A stretch of DNA of 64,000 nt from NCBI GenBank assembly GCA_051294375.1, contig CM119266.1, positions 6,651,431 to 6,715,430 of the forward strand. Direction: 5' to 3'. This DNA comes from Paraspadella gotoi (taxonomy: Eukaryota; Chaetognatha). Within the stretch, counting starts at the first letter, position 1; the number at the start of each line of letters is the position of its first letter. Of the stretch, positions 24,001 to 38,900 are shown one piece after another. Both the position numbers and the translations under genes were made by a program. The notes under the pieces are model-generated. The model saw only the letters and a program-made list of their open reading frames with translations, ran no database searches and was not told where the DNA came from.

Positions 24001-27000
24001 TAGGTGGCCTATCTCCAGGTCGGTGCACGCCAAAAGTATTTTTTCATAGGTTCAATTTCACCAGAATTTAATTGCAACCAAAAATAGTTTATTAATAATA
24101 AAATGATTAATTAATAATAATATGTGAGCTGTATAGACCTAATTAAAAAATTATAGTCCTCGCGACGTTTATTATTTAACTTAGCTCAAAGACGTTCAAT
24201 CACCAATTCGATTTTATACAATATTTCTTTACCCATCCCGACATTGTATCACTCCAGGCATTCAACGCCTTGAAGCAGGGATGTTGCTCCACGCTAGAGT
24301 CGCTCCATCTCGACCGGAATCCTTTCTCCCTGAAACGATCCCGCGACCCCAACGTTCAGCCTTCCTTCATGCATTTCTTTCAAAGAACTTCCGCCTTGAA
24401 GAAGCTCTCCCTTTCCGAATGCAAATTACCTCCAGAGGCGCTCAAGTCAGTTTCTTTCACATTTTTCCTCTTTTTTTCATTTCCCCCCATTTTTTTTTTG
24501 GACCCCATCTTTCCGCCTAGAAAAAAACAACTTTATTTATGATAATTATAGTTCAAAAGGAGTTGAATGATAATTATAGATGAAAATTCAATGATTTTAG
24601 TTCTAAACTTATATACGCCGAAATGATAATTACCAGGAAATTATTGTTGGGTTTGAGCTGCAACGAAAACCTCTTGGAAATGGAGTTTATTCTCAGCAGC
24701 AACGAGTTGAAGCAAGCGGGTGAGATATTTGTTCTATCCAACACTTAAGTTATCCATTTACTTACTTTATAATTAATTTTCAATAGGGGCTGACGTTATA
24801 GCGGCGTTAATCGCCGAGGTCCGCTGCATCGCCGACCTCGACGTCAGCGACAACGGGTTCGACGACGCGCTGCCCCGGATGTTGAAGCACCTCAAGGAAA
24901 ACCGCAGTATCCGGACCCTCGCCATCGGCAAGAACTTTTCTCCTAAACCCAAGTGAGGAAGGAATAATAAAATTAATGTTTTTATCATATAAAAATTTCA
25001 TAATTGATTTTTTTAATAATTTAATGTTTTGCCTTAAATTTTCATTTGAATTTAAATTTGTTCTTCCCTCTTTTCGACGCCTGGCTCATATTCATAAGTA
25101 TTTGTAGGTTGAGGGAGACATTATAGCTAATATTCCTTTTCGCCATTGTAATTCATTTGTGCATTTAAACAATTCATTTCTCCGCTGCGTTGACATAACA
25201 GGATCCTTATTCCCGCTGCAGACACATCCCCCGCCAACTCCAGGCGGTGGTGGAGATGATCCAGGACGAGGAGTCTCCCTTGACGTCTCTCTCCCTCGCC
25301 GACTCTCGCCTCAGACACGAGACGTGCATCATTGTCAACGCCCTCGGCTCCGCCCATCGACTAGAGGTTCGAGTGTCTACCCTTTATTTAATATATGCAT
25401 GCATTTCTCTAATCTCCCATCTCTATACTCTCCCCCGATGTCTCCTCCAGTCCCTCGATCTCAGCGGGAACGCCATGGGCGACGCTGTGGCGCGGATGTT
25501 ATCGAAGGCGCTGCAGATCAACTCGAGGATCTCGCGCCTCTACCTCGACCGCAACGACCTCTCGGCTCAGGGATTCCAGGTCTTTTTATTTTCACCCTTA
25601 ACCAATGCCTATTTGATCTTCACTTTCGTCCTCACCATGTCTCTACCTCTCTTTAGGACATCGCGATGGCGCTGGAGAAAAACTACACCTTGAAAGTGAT
25701 GCCAGTATCTGTGATAGACGCCGCCAACGCCATCAAGCTTCAGGTGAGAGACGAAAGTGTTAAAAACAAGGCGACCGAGCTCATCGATTCTCTCTCTCTC
25801 TCTCTCTGTCAATAGCCGCAAAAGACGGAGGAAGCTCTGCGGAAGATGGAATCCTGTCTCCTACGGAACCAGAGTCGACGAACGCAGAAGTTTCAGAGCG
25901 AACAAGCTTACAGACTGCAGCAGGGATTCATTCTCAGCTTTGCGCAGCAGGTGTGTGTGTGGGAAGGGAGGAAAGGAAGAAAGGTTGGAAAGGAAGTATG
26001 GGAGGAAATAAATCGAGGAAAGGAAGGAAAGGGAGGTAAGAATAAGTGTATCTTTTGACAACAAAATTAAAAGTAGATCGTATTTACTATTTAGTAGATT
26101 GTAGATTTTATTTGAAAGCTCGAATGCTCGTCTTCTTTTCCAGATGGACAAGTTGCAGGCCAAGACCCTGGACACTATCAACACCCTGCGCCATCAAGGT
26201 CACGTGACCCCGGAGGACCTCCCCGCCCTCGACGTGGCGGAGGGGGTGTGTCGCGAGGCGGATAACGCCAAAATGCTGCTGCCGAAGTTGCGCGACGTGG
26301 CGCTGCGGTGGTCGGCGCCGGGGAACCCCATCGAACAGGTATTTAATGTGGTTTTTTTGCAATGTGATGTAATTAAAAAAAATTTGATTACGGCATATGC
26401 ATTGCGATGAGATTAAGGTCTTCCATCTCATTTGCATATTAAAGCATTTAAGTAAACTGTAAACTGTTTCTTTCGCGTAATAACAATGAGTTTAACAATC
26501 GATTAGACTTTATTAAGCATATTAAAAATACAACTATAAATGAGCCTCACCCCCTCAAACCACCCAACCTCGTCTTCATCTGACGCAAACGACGCACTCG
26601 ATCTCCTTCCCTTTGTCGTAAATCTCGCACGGCATGTCGTTGCAACTCGTCTCGATCGGCGCCACCCTGCCCTCGAACTCCTGTCTGAGCTTGCCCAGCG
26701 GATGGATCTCGGGTCGCGAGGAGATGCAGACGAAGTCGGTCTTGAGAGGTTGGCCTCCGGGCGATCGAGCGAACCCTTCGTTCCGATCCTCGTAATCCTG
26801 CTCTTCTTCCTCGTTCTGTTCCGCCTGATCGCGGGGTCGTTCCACCTTGGCGAACAAGTTGGTGATCCGCTCGGCGGCCTCTTGGTAACGAGCGCACGTT
26901 TCGACGTACTTGGCGCGAGGGTCGGGCTCCGTGGTGCCGACTTGGCGCCAAGTGGGGCTTCCGCCGACGCCGAAACCCGCGGCGGCGCCCCCGCCCGACC

Positions 27001-28539
27001 ACCCGCCGAGCTGATTGGCGCTCGTTTGGCCGTAGTCTGTCCACTCGTTCCACCGTTGATCCGCGCTGGCCTCCCGGTTGAACCCGATGTCGCTAAAGCC
27101 TTGGTCTCCTGGCAGATTCGTGCCGTCGTTTTGAACGTCGACGCCTCCGAATCCGGCGTCATTTTCGCCGCCAAAACCGGCATCGTTTCCACCGCCGAAT
27201 CCGGCGTCGTTTCCAAAACCTGCGTCGTTTCCGCCTCCGAATCCAGCGTCGTTGCTAAATGTCGGGTCGCCGCCTCCACCGAATCCAGCGTCAACGCCGC
27301 CGCCGACCCCTCCGTAGTCAGGGGGCGCGGCAGCAGCAGCGGGATAAGATTGAAAGGACGGATACGAATAAGGATACATCGATTGATACGTAGTATAAGT
27401 CGGCGCGTAGCTGTACAACCCTTGAGCGTTGGACCAGAAGTCGTACCAGGCGCCGCAAGCTTTTTCAAACTTTGGATTCAATGGTCGAGTCGTCGGAGGC
27501 GGCGGAGCGGAATTCCCGCCGCCGCCGCCGGGGCCCATCATGGGCGGGAAGTTTGGATTCATGGGATTCATAGGATTCATAGGATTGGGACCCCCTGGCC
27601 CGTTTTGACCCATCGGCCGCAGCATGGGAATGTTGGGGAAGTTTGGAGGAGGTGGCGACCCCTGAGGCGACCCCCCCGGCAGGGGAGGCTGCGGCGGACC
27701 TGGTGGCGGTGGTGGCCCCATTGGCGGCGTTCCCGGTTGCGGAGGACCGATCGGAATTCCCGCTTCCTCAGGCGGCGGTTCCGCCGATTCTCCCGAGGTT
27801 GTCTGCCTCTTCTTTCTCTTCCCCCACCAGGGTCTTCGTCTCCGCGCGTAGGGGTCTTTGACGGGCGCGTTGGCCATGAGATATCCGCCGTAGACCTTTC
27901 TCCATCTGGCGGGGCACTCCACGTGGCCGGGCAACGTCAATTGGGTCGTTCGCTGGAAGTAAAGGCAGACGGCGCAAGGGACGGTTGCGCCGTTGAAGTC
28001 GTTGGAGTCTTCGACGCCGTCCGCTTTGGCGTTGGTGGCGCGTAAGATGTCGCTGCGGGCGTCGACGGCATACTCAACGCGGTAGATGTGCGAGTGTTCA
28101 TCTTGACGACCGGGATCGAATTCTCCGCTCTCCGCCATGTCCGGCATGCAGAGGTACTTTCGGACCGTCGATTTGGTTCGGCGTCCGTTAGATGCTTTTT
28201 CTGTGGAAACGAAGGTTTATGCGACTTTTACTAATTCATTTGAGAAAACAAAGATTTGCTCAAGGGACAAAGTGCTCACCGTTGGCGGAAGGTCCCGCCA
28301 TGAACCCCGTGTAAATAAGCTCCGTGCTTCGTCCTTCGCAGTCGTTTCGTCCCCAAAAGGTGACGACGACGTCGCCCTCTGTCGGCGAAACGACGACGAC
28401 GACGACAGCGACGATGACGCCGACGACGACGTTGAGTCTCAACATATCGATTTTCGATCTCGACTCTCGACGAAAACAAATCGTTCGACCCGAAGAAAAA
28501 CGCAGGGGTGAAGGCTGAAGGAGTTTTTTTCTTCGGGGG

Positions 28540-28587
<48 letters not shown>

Positions 28588-31500
28588 AAAAAAAGAACGA
28601 TTGCAACCTGATTAGGCAAAGAGGGTTATTGAGAGGCTTTTGGGCGCACGTAACTGTAAAAAGAGAATATTCCATTCGAGGAGTCACTCGATATTGATTT
28701 GTTTTCGTCATCAAGATTGCTTTAAATTTTCATTCATTTTGTGTAGGGTTTCCAAATTTCAATTTCCGCATTTAACCATTCTCCCCAACCCTTCCCCTCT
28801 CAAATTCTCCCTCCTCCCCCAGTGCTTGTCGAGCGTCTCCGAAGAGATCACCCGGCTCATCTGCGACCAGATGGAGCAGTGCGTCACGGCGCTCATCAAC
28901 GTCACGTCCTCGACGATGCCTGAGATCATGAGACGGGTAAAGGAAGACGAGACTGGCAAATGTTATTTATCTATATTTAGCTGTATCAAGTTGTTTTTTT
29001 TAATTTTTTCTTCTTCACACGCAAAACACACGTTAATTTAGCTTAGCCTTTTTCCGTGTGTAATTCTTTAGTGGCAACTTTTAGTTCTTTCCCTTTATCT
29101 GCCATCACCCCCCCCCTCTGATTTTCCCTCGTTCATTTCTTTACATTTATCACGCACCACTCTCCCTCCCTTCAGGAGCTGATGGACGAGTTGGCGGTTA
29201 ATTGTCGCCAAAAGTATGTGATCTCGCAAGACTTGGTCGATCGCGAGTTCGTAGAGCATCTTTACCAATCCATCATGAATAAAATGAGGTCAGTTTCTGT
29301 CGAGTGAACTGGAGGGTCGTCTGCTGATTCAATGACTTTGTCAGGATTTATATATATCTAATATCTTTCTAAATAAACGTCGAACGTTAAAATGGTGGCG
29401 GTGTTTTTAATTTATTATACTCTTTGTTGATGGTAAAATAATACTGTTTGTATCGCTCACTCGATGTTTCGTCGATGAATGTTCCAGGGAATTTCTTTCC
29501 CCGATCGGCTAATCCGAAACCGCAAAGCCAACCGAGCCAATCGTCTCAAAGCAAAAAAGCATTTCATTTACAATTCTCTCGCCTTCGATCGTAGTTGATC
29601 CCTCGACCAAATTCGAGCCGATCGGCCGACGGTTTATGATGGTACTTAGTTTTCGTTGTTTGTTGTCGTCGCCGCCAGTTTTTATCTAATTTTAGTAGTA
29701 AATCTCGTTTACTGGCTCCGTTTTCTCGGCGACTCGAGGGGGCGAATAATATTTTCTATTCCGTTTTGCTGTCGAATTCCACTTTCATTATCACCTGGAA
29801 ATAATTGGTTGCTCTTTGTTGCTGCAGCGAACTTAACTTCAGCACTTCGGCTCACCTGACGGACCGCGTCATCGACGAGGCAATCGAATCGCTCAATAAA
29901 AGTTACACCAAATTGGTGAGTCTATGAAAATTTGCAAATTACTTGTTTCACTATTTTCTATTTTTATATTTTATGAAGGATTTAGTATTTAATCTATATT
30001 ATCTAAACAAATATATATTGCTTTCTTTTTTTTCTTTTTTTTTCTTTTTTTTAAATGTTTTATCTAATAATTCAATTCGGGAAGGGGAAGTCAGTGTTGT
30101 CTTCTGGAAATAGAGGGAGCATCTATACAACACAAGGTTAGATTACTATCTGTCCTAGTTTTCTAATAGATATCACACATCATTTCTGTTAGAAAGTCAT
30201 TAATGAAAAATCATAATATCTAAGAGGCTGAACAGAAAGGGGTGGGAATGGATAATTTTTTGAGGGGGGACCAACATTATATATGATTTTTTTACCAATA
30301 GGGATAAGACTACCATGTAGAATTGTATATTCTGATAGGGATACATACTGGGGAAAGGTCTATAGGGGCACCTTTATGTCATGAATATAATTTTAAAATA
30401 CTTTAATGAAAATTTTATTTTTTCTTTATCCTATTTTTTAAATATTTCTTTTTTGAATATTTGTTATCTATTATGTTTATACAATGGGAAGGTCATCAGT
30501 TGGGAACCTATACCCTTCATGGATTTCGGCTCTTTAATCCCAATATCCAGGTATAGGCGAGCCATCACCAAATGGTGATCCTTCATTGTTGTTTATCTTA
30601 TATTTTAAAGGTATATTTTGAATGTTTATCTGAAACAGACCAAAGCCCTGGCATCACAGCATTATTAATTTTAGAGAAATTTCATTAAGGTTTTGTAATA
30701 ATTTGTAAATTATAAATAATTAAAATAAGTTAAATAATTAGTTTAATAATAAGTTAATAATCAAGGGTATGTTAAAGTAAAGTTAACATTAAGTTAATTG
30801 GTAAAATGTTAGTGATAAAGTTAATTAGATAGAATTGCTCTAAATTAGTTTAAAGGCTTTCTCTTTCGTTGGTGTCATTAACCATCTCGTTTCGCTCTTT
30901 CTTTTAAAATTACAGGCTCATAAGGTAATTTACAGACATTGTTCGTTTGTTTTTATACAGATTCACACATATTGATCGTAACTGTTTCATTACGTCGTCA
31001 CATTCGTTTCTCTCCGTTTCGATTTAAACCTTGATCGATCGGCGAGAGCGCCTTTTGTCTGTTGTACAAATTCTCCCTTCCCCACGGATGTTGAATTAAA
31101 ATCGGTGATCGGACGAATCGATGAGCGGGGAGGAGGAATTTTTCCTCCCGGATCGGCCAAAAAGACGAAATTCAGATCGAGAATAATTTCTTTTCAATTT
31201 CTCCAGTCGAATCTGATCGAACTGAGGAAAAAGCAGCATCGAACTGTGGGCAGCATGACTTCCGTCGAGTCTCTCGCTTCCGAAGGAAACGCCTCTCACA
31301 GTCACAGCTCGGGGAAAGGTTCGTCACAGTGGGGAACTCAGATGAACAAATGAACATATTTTATTATTAATACGTTGTGCAAATTACAGCGTCGCCGAGT
31401 CTGTCCTATGGCGCACCCAAGTCTCCGTCGCTCCACTCGATGGACTCCTTGACGGAGGCGGATGGTCGACCGCCGCCTCCGCCCAAGACGAAACGAACTT

Positions 31501-32527
31501 CAAACGTCTCGAAGGAGGAGATTCGTGAGGCGGAGGTGAGGTGGAGTCTGGAGGGGGCGCGTGGGTGGGTCGGGTGGTGTAAGTGGGGGGAAAAGGGTTT
31601 GTTGGTTTCGATTGTCTCGTTGAAAGGTAAGAAGCTCAATTGATTCTACAATTTGTCAGCCGAAACTCGTACGAATCCATTTACAAACTCCAGTTAATGA
31701 CAAAATTTCCGATTCTGTTAATCCTCTCGCTGAAGTTTGAAACATGCCCCATGGCCCCATTCCCCCCCCCTCATTTCATAGCCTTGCCACCATAACCTTA
31801 CCTCATTCCAATTAGCCTTACCCCCCCAACCCCGCCACCCGATTCTGTCTCCATTTGACGTCACCGAAACCGTTAAGGGGCCGATTCAAGTCTCAACCTT
31901 TCACAAAGGAAAGACGGCTCAACTTTTCTCACTGAAAAGACGACGACCGACGACGACGAGCGTTTTAAATGACGAAAACGTTAACCCCCCCCCTCGTTTT
32001 CTCTTCACTCGAAGCACAATAGAAATTAATATTTCCATCTTCCTCATGGGTTCCCCCCCCAGACTCTCTTCCCTCCCAGCCCCGTCATCCACCCCCCACC
32101 CTCTCCTCGCCCTCCCAAACCCAAATCAAAAAACGCCGTCGCTTTCAGGTAACCGACGACTAATCTGGTTTTCACTGTATATTCGAGTGTTTTTTTGTTC
32201 CACCCGCACCTCACCTCGCCGTGTCTCACTGTAGTTTTTAGAAATCACATCGTCCGGTGTTGCACCATAATCTTAGAAAGGATGGAGGCAGAAGTTTGTC
32301 GTTATTGTCTGTGCGACATTGACTCGAGGTTGCGGACGGTTAAACATTGACGCGCCCCGCTCCATAAAAATATTTCCTTGGCTTTATTTTATAAAGCGGA
32401 GTAGCAATTTTTTTCCCGCTATCTCGGTTTGTGTTGTTCTATTCGCCACCGGCCTGGTGCTCATTGCTCACTCCATATCTCCATCGCACTCTTTCACCAA
32501 TATACCATTTGTACTTCCCCTTTTTAA

Positions 32528-32586
<59 letters not shown>

Positions 32587-32902
32587 GCTTCAACAATGAA
32601 AACCGCGGCCCCCGGGTCTTTCAATGGAATGGTGATTAGTCTTGGAAGGAAGTGTTGTTGTCCTCGAAGCTCTTCAGCTCTCAACGAGGGCTTCCCTTTT
32701 TTCTTCGTAACCGATGATGTATTCACTAATAACGAAGAATCTTTGTGATTCCGATTCCCATTTCACGATCATGTGATCCTCGTTCCGAAGAGAATCTTTT
32801 TCGATTGCCATTTCCCAACCGAAACTAATCAACTCCTTTTTCTCTCTCTCATCGTCGCTGTTGCCAGTGTTGTTCTCTTTTTTCTCCCTTGATTGCCGCT
32901 TA

Positions 32903-32956
<54 letters not shown>

Positions 32957-35900
32957 CACACTGATTTCCCCTCCAGTCGACGCCTTTCTCTCCCTCTCTC
33001 GTCCCGACTTCTTCCTTGGCCTCCAACCTTGGGGAGACTCTCTCGCTCAGGGTCGCTCTTGGAATAGAAGGCGTGGTCCGCGGGCGCAACCAATTTTAAC
33101 TCGGCCCGCTTTTAGTATTTCCGCCATTATGTAATATTAAGCATTTACCATGGTACCTAGTTTTTGTACATACTAGGGAAGTTTTAAACCTTAGGTCCAG
33201 GGGTTTCATCCCTGGATACAGGTGACGAGACCTCTTTTAGCTGGACAGTTTCGGCGTCCGCCGTTCTTTAACTTGTTGGTCTGGTCGGGGGGGGGGGAAA
33301 TGGCTCAGGCCAAGTTTGAAATCCTCCTTGTGTCGTAATATTATCTTCTTGCTCTTATACTTCCGCTCGTTTTTCATTCTTTGCTGTTAAAACGAAAATC
33401 ACCGAAATTTGTTTTTTTTATGGGCTTCTGAATTTTCTTGCCCCTTCGGTTCTCGGGCCTTTGCTGACGTTGACCCAAAACGGGCGGAACCTTGATGGCC
33501 GCTCCTTTATTGCTAGTCTGACCCGTCGACCTTTTGACCTTAGAACCACCGCCGACGCTGCGGCGCTCCTGGCTCGTCAAAACCAGCGCGCCCGGCGTCG
33601 GGGGAAATCAAGAGGAGAGAATCAGACCGACGGACGAGTCTTTCCCGCCCGCGATTTCCCGCGCATTTTTTTTGCATAAAATTCCGCGTAAAAATCGCGA
33701 ATATGAATAAAAACGCGGGAAATGGGGTAAAAGGAGAAAAAGAAGCGGCTGGCGGCGGGCGAATGAATTAAAAGCGAATTGCGCCGCCGGAGGAATATAA
33801 TTGCGGAGCTCATCACCGGGATAAAGCATCGTCGACTCATGGGATAAAACGTTATCGTTGAGTCTCTTGAGGGGAAATAAAAATGAGGTTTGCGGTCGAA
33901 TTCCGTTTTGGTTTGGATGGGGAGGGGGGGGGGGGTAGGAGAGGAATGACGACGATTCTGTGAACGAAGCAATTAACGTAGTACCTCACTTCACCCTAAT
34001 TTTTTTTTCCTTATTTCAAGATGCGTTTTTTTTTAATCACCGCGTGGTAGAATTAGTCTCACCGAGTGGGTTTTAATTGTAGAATTAACTAGTGACGTTT
34101 ATATGTCATAGTAAAATCAAATAAGACGAAATTATCTTGTGTTTTTTTTCTCCTTAATCCCCTCCGCCGTTTAGGACGCGGACAAACTGACGGCTCCCTC
34201 GACGGATTGGCGTCACTACACTTTGACGAGAAAATCCCGGCCTCAGTCTTCCATTATACGTGAGTTGAATTCGAAAGATATGATTTGAATTTTATGGGGG
34301 TGGTGGAGTAGAGATGAGTGTTTGTGAGAATGGGGTAAGGAATTGAGAATATCAGGGATGCGGTGCTTTGAGGGAAAAAATTAGGCAGCCAAGTTTTTTT
34401 GTGGGTGGAATCTTTTCAACTACCGCTCACGGTGGCCGGTGGAGAGAGGGTTGCCTTACCAGATAGTATAACCAACTCCTTACCCAATACCCGCTCCTTC
34501 CGCGTGAGTTTTTCCCCCGGACAACGAACCTCTTCCCCGCGAAATGATTGATTCCCCCGTCGACCCATTATCTCGATGCGGATTTTGTGGAAGGGAAAAA
34601 AACTTATCTCGAGAGTGAGTCACTGAGTCAGAGAGAGGCAATCGCCGATTTGTGAAGGCGGGAAAGAATTTGGGTTTTAAAAAGTTTTCTCAAATTATAT
34701 AAAATGATTCGATGTTTTGATTACTCTATCGTTTGATAACTTGGCATTTCAAAATGATTTGGTTGTCGAGTCGAGAGTGGTTTTTTTCTGAACGCTAGTC
34801 AGACTTATTTAAAAGTTAATCACAGCCAATTCCTCTGCCTCATCAGTCTTCCCCAATCCCCCAGTACTAGATCCGTTTTTCACTGCCAGAAAACGGCGGA
34901 GAAAATTGGAAAGAATTTAAAGAAAACTCGATTGGAAAAAGTCCCACGATTTCCTCAACTCCCCCCCCTGCTCCCCCCCTCATCGTTCCTCTCTCCTCTT
35001 CTCGTTTTTTTTTTATTCTTTCTTCTTCTTTGCTCTGTTTAATTTGTTCGAAGCCGAAGAAGTTTTTCTTTCCCTGTTGTTCAAGATTAGAGTCGATTTC
35101 GTCGTTGGTCGGGATTCGCGTCATGAGGGGTTTTGGTGGGGGGGGAGAAGGGTGGGGTCTTTTGGGGAAGGGGGAGGATTTTGGGAAAGGCGAAAGGGTG
35201 GGTTATTGCAAGCCAAAGAAAAGAGAAAGGTTTTTTTTTTTGAAAGATATGGATGTGATGTGGGCAGAGTTGAATTTTTTGGAAAGAAGGTCGGATATTC
35301 TGCTGAAGGTTCAAGGAAATAGAGGGCATTGGCAGGAGGAGAAATTTGAATAATGGTTTTGGCCATCTCTTCGATCGATAGAAGTTGAAGGTGTTATCAT
35401 TCTCGTCCAGCGTCGTGAGTCTTAATTGAATCGGGCAGGTAATGCGTTTCGATTTGTTTGAGAACAAGATGTGCGACGAATGTCTCGGGGTCGCGGTGGT
35501 CGAAACAAAAATGAAATTTTGCCAAAAATCAATGTCGTTGTCGAATCTTGATCGAGTGAGAAGTCGAAATCGTTGAAGCCCGATTCGAAAAAATCCCTCA
35601 CCGATTCACCAATCTTTTTAATCAAACGGCGAAGGAACTTTATCGATTTAAATCTGCAAAGTTATTGATTTCGTCTCGTAAAAAAAAAAAATTACTACCG
35701 TCCCGTAATTTACTATGTAAAGACGTTGCTGTAGTTTTTCTTCATCGCTTTTCTATTTTGTTATGCGATAAAACGGTTAAGGTTTTGTTAGGGTTAAGAC
35801 TTTTTAAAAGGGACGATTCCCTTTTGTTGACTTAGGGATCCTCCATTCTCCAGTGTTTTCGTTCGTCAAAATGTTTGTCTTTTGCCTCGAAATTCGCGTC

Positions 35901-38900
35901 TTACCACTGAGATTCTCCATCGCGCCGGTGGCCACCGACTTCCATCCCAGGATTACTTCCAAGATTCTTCCCCGACAATCGGTGGATCATTCCTGGGATT
36001 TTGTCGGTCAAATCTCCGCCTTTCGCCTTTAAACTTCATTAAGAAAAAGGGGATCAAAACTTGGGTGGGGGAGAAAAAAAAGGATGAGAAGATGTGTTGT
36101 TGACGAATCTTAAAAAAACGTGACGATGTTCGACGACGCGGGACGTCGGGTTTTTTCTTCTGTGGCGACAGAGATGGATTGAGCGGAGAATAAGAGGATC
36201 TCTGTTTTGAGATGAATCTTTCTCCCGTGAAACGTCTCAAATGTTTTCTCACCCCCTCTCTTTCTCTCTTACCCTCTCTCTCTCTTCGGATCTCTCTCGT
36301 ATTTATTGATTAAAAAAATTGTGGACATTTCGCCACCTTTTGGCTTTATCGCTATCTCGTTCCCCCTTCATTCTTTTTGGCGATGTTTTTCTTATTTCTA
36401 CATCAGACAAGAGCCAATATTTTAAAGATTTTTTTTCCTACTTCTTCCAAAATAAACCCGACGAAAAAGTTTTTTCTCTCTTTCTCTCTTGTGGCATATT
36501 TTTATAAAGTATGGCATTTCGGGCGAACCCGTTTGGGGAATAATCTTCGGGGTTTTTTTTCGGGGGGAAAATATAAATATGAATCGTTTAAAAAAAAAGT
36601 AAAAAGCGAACAAAAGAAGGACGTCGAAGAAAAATCGGTTTTTGGACGAATCTTCTTCTCCCTAACTCCAAGCAAAAATAATAATTGCTTCACCGCGATT
36701 ATTTTTTTCTCTCGCGAACTTACTCGGCGGGACGCAAATTGATTACCGAAGCTCGGGATTTTTAACCAGACGTTAAAGACCGGCCAATTAGAACGGTTTC
36801 GTTGGTGTTTTTATTATTTCAACTACTTGCCATTTTCATTAGTTGATGATGTGGCAATGCATCTATTTAAGAAACGAGTGAATTAAAAAGAAGAATGACT
36901 TTTGGTATATTTTTAGAATATTATTCAGAAAAGAGGAAAAATACGAATGTGTAAGAAATTCCGAAATTAAGAAAAAAAAAATCTTTAAAAATCGAATTTG
37001 AATCAAAGGCGTTGTTGATGAAAGGCGAGACAGATAAGGCGAATCTCCGTTGAAAATCTTCCCCGGGCGTCGGAGATATATCGATCCGCAGAAGTGGATC
37101 GTCGGCCTTGGAACGCCGAAGAGATTGGACCGGCTCCCCCGCACTCGCGCCCGTTTACGCCCTTGCGTTGAAACGAGAATGTGTGTTGGGCTGGTGTCCC
37201 CAGATGACGCTTCGATTTGAAGTTAATCGTGGGGATTTTTTTATAAAAATCTTTACCTAGATCTTTACCTACGTATCTTTATCCTTATTGGCACGCCCTC
37301 GACGCTATTTCGATGACGCGATCGAATGCGCGGAAATACATCACGGATTCGGCGCCTCGACTCGCGCCTCCCCGCGTGGCGTCGCTTTCCTGTTTTTTTC
37401 CCCAGGGTGACGTCACCTTTTTTCGAATGAAATGTCGACAACGCTGACGACTTATCCCTTCGTATACTTGAGCTTTTTCGCTAAAAGGAAAAAGGAATTA
37501 AACTGCTCACCACATTTTTACCGCCACATCGATCCTACTCGCTCCACCTCGAGTCTTTTGTCGCCAAATTGACAAATTTTTTCTCCAATTTTTTTCCCTT
37601 TTTTCGACGCAAAAAAAAGAGAGAGAGAGAGAGAGAGAAAAGAAAGGTTTCTCTTTCTCGTATAATTGCGGAGAATTCCGATCGACTGAAAAGAAGGAAC
37701 GAATCGCGATCAAATTTCTTTTCTTTTTTTTTTCTTTCGGTTCGAAATGGTTTTTTTTTATAATAGTTTACCTGATCAACAAGGATTGGCCTTTAAAAAA
37801 TAATCAGCCGAGTTTTGGACTTTGACGTTTTTCATTATTATGACTTCGTTTCGTCGCTGGCTTCCTTTTTTCGCTTCCTCAGAAGCTCACGGGTACTAAT
37901 GGTTTTCCGTTGTTATAAATTGCAGTTTTTATACAGTGCGACAAGACGGATATTTGATAAAAAAGGCCGAATATCCCAACTGAATAATCTGGGACTTTAT
38001 TTCGGATCAAACTCGACAATCGGTTGCTCAGATCTAACATTCTTTCACAACAGACGGTTGTCAAAAACTTAGTAAAAAAAGTGGAACATTTGATCGCTTT
38101 TTTGACGTGATCATTTTTGACTGATCATGCGGCGTCGATCTCTGTCGAAAGAATACGCCTTACCGATCAGCTCCGTCTCCCACGCTCACCTTCGATGATT
38201 ATTAACTCAACTTCACTAGTTAAATCACGTTCTCGTCATGGGCAACGCCGTCTCTGGCGCAGCCAGCTACGGAATGAATGCTTCCGAGCCTGAGTCTCCT
38301 TTCGCCCCTCCGACCGATGCCGGAATCTTCAAACGCGGGACGGCGTCGCGCGTGCGAAAGACGGACGGCGTCGCCGGAGAGCGGCGACGTCTTCGGAAAC
38401 GTTACGAGGTCGCGGCGGCGTCGCCCGGAGCCGGCGGATTGGAGGGAGTCTTCAGGCGGACGGGCAGCTTTATGGTCGGCGGCTCCCTAAGCGACGATCT
38501 GTCAAGATCGTCGTCGATTGGCGATGAGGCGGACAGGTGGCGTCGAATAATGTTTCATGACAATTACTGGACATTGAAATGACAGGATGTAGACTTGATG
38601 AATAGCTGACAAATACATAATAATACCCAACAGACGTGACAATGTAAATTTATCGATATACAGGGTAATTACATGACAAGAATTCTGTATTGTAATGATT
38701 GAAACTTTGGTATACTAGGTTAGTAGCCACAGTATCTTGGGTATCTATTTTTGGCAACTGATTGATATACCTTGTGAAGGTTAATAATCATGACTTCGTT
38801 ATTCTTTCCGCTATGACCCGACGTCACCTTCCCTCACCAACCCCTCGTTTCCCGCGCTTCATTCGTCTTTTAGCGTCCCGTCCTGGAGTAACGCCGCCTC

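Noticed and set aside
26540-28045. 501-codon plus-strand frame opposite the C4-domain gene
   Set aside because: The minus strand carries a clear signal peptide, C4 domain and repeats. The plus frame is a Val/Arg/Ser shadow without motifs.
33374-33580. Minus-strand basic frame ending GDFRFNSKE, possibly the last exon of an antisense gene
   Set aside because: It has no ATG, only a weak acceptor, and no partner exon was found upstream on that strand.
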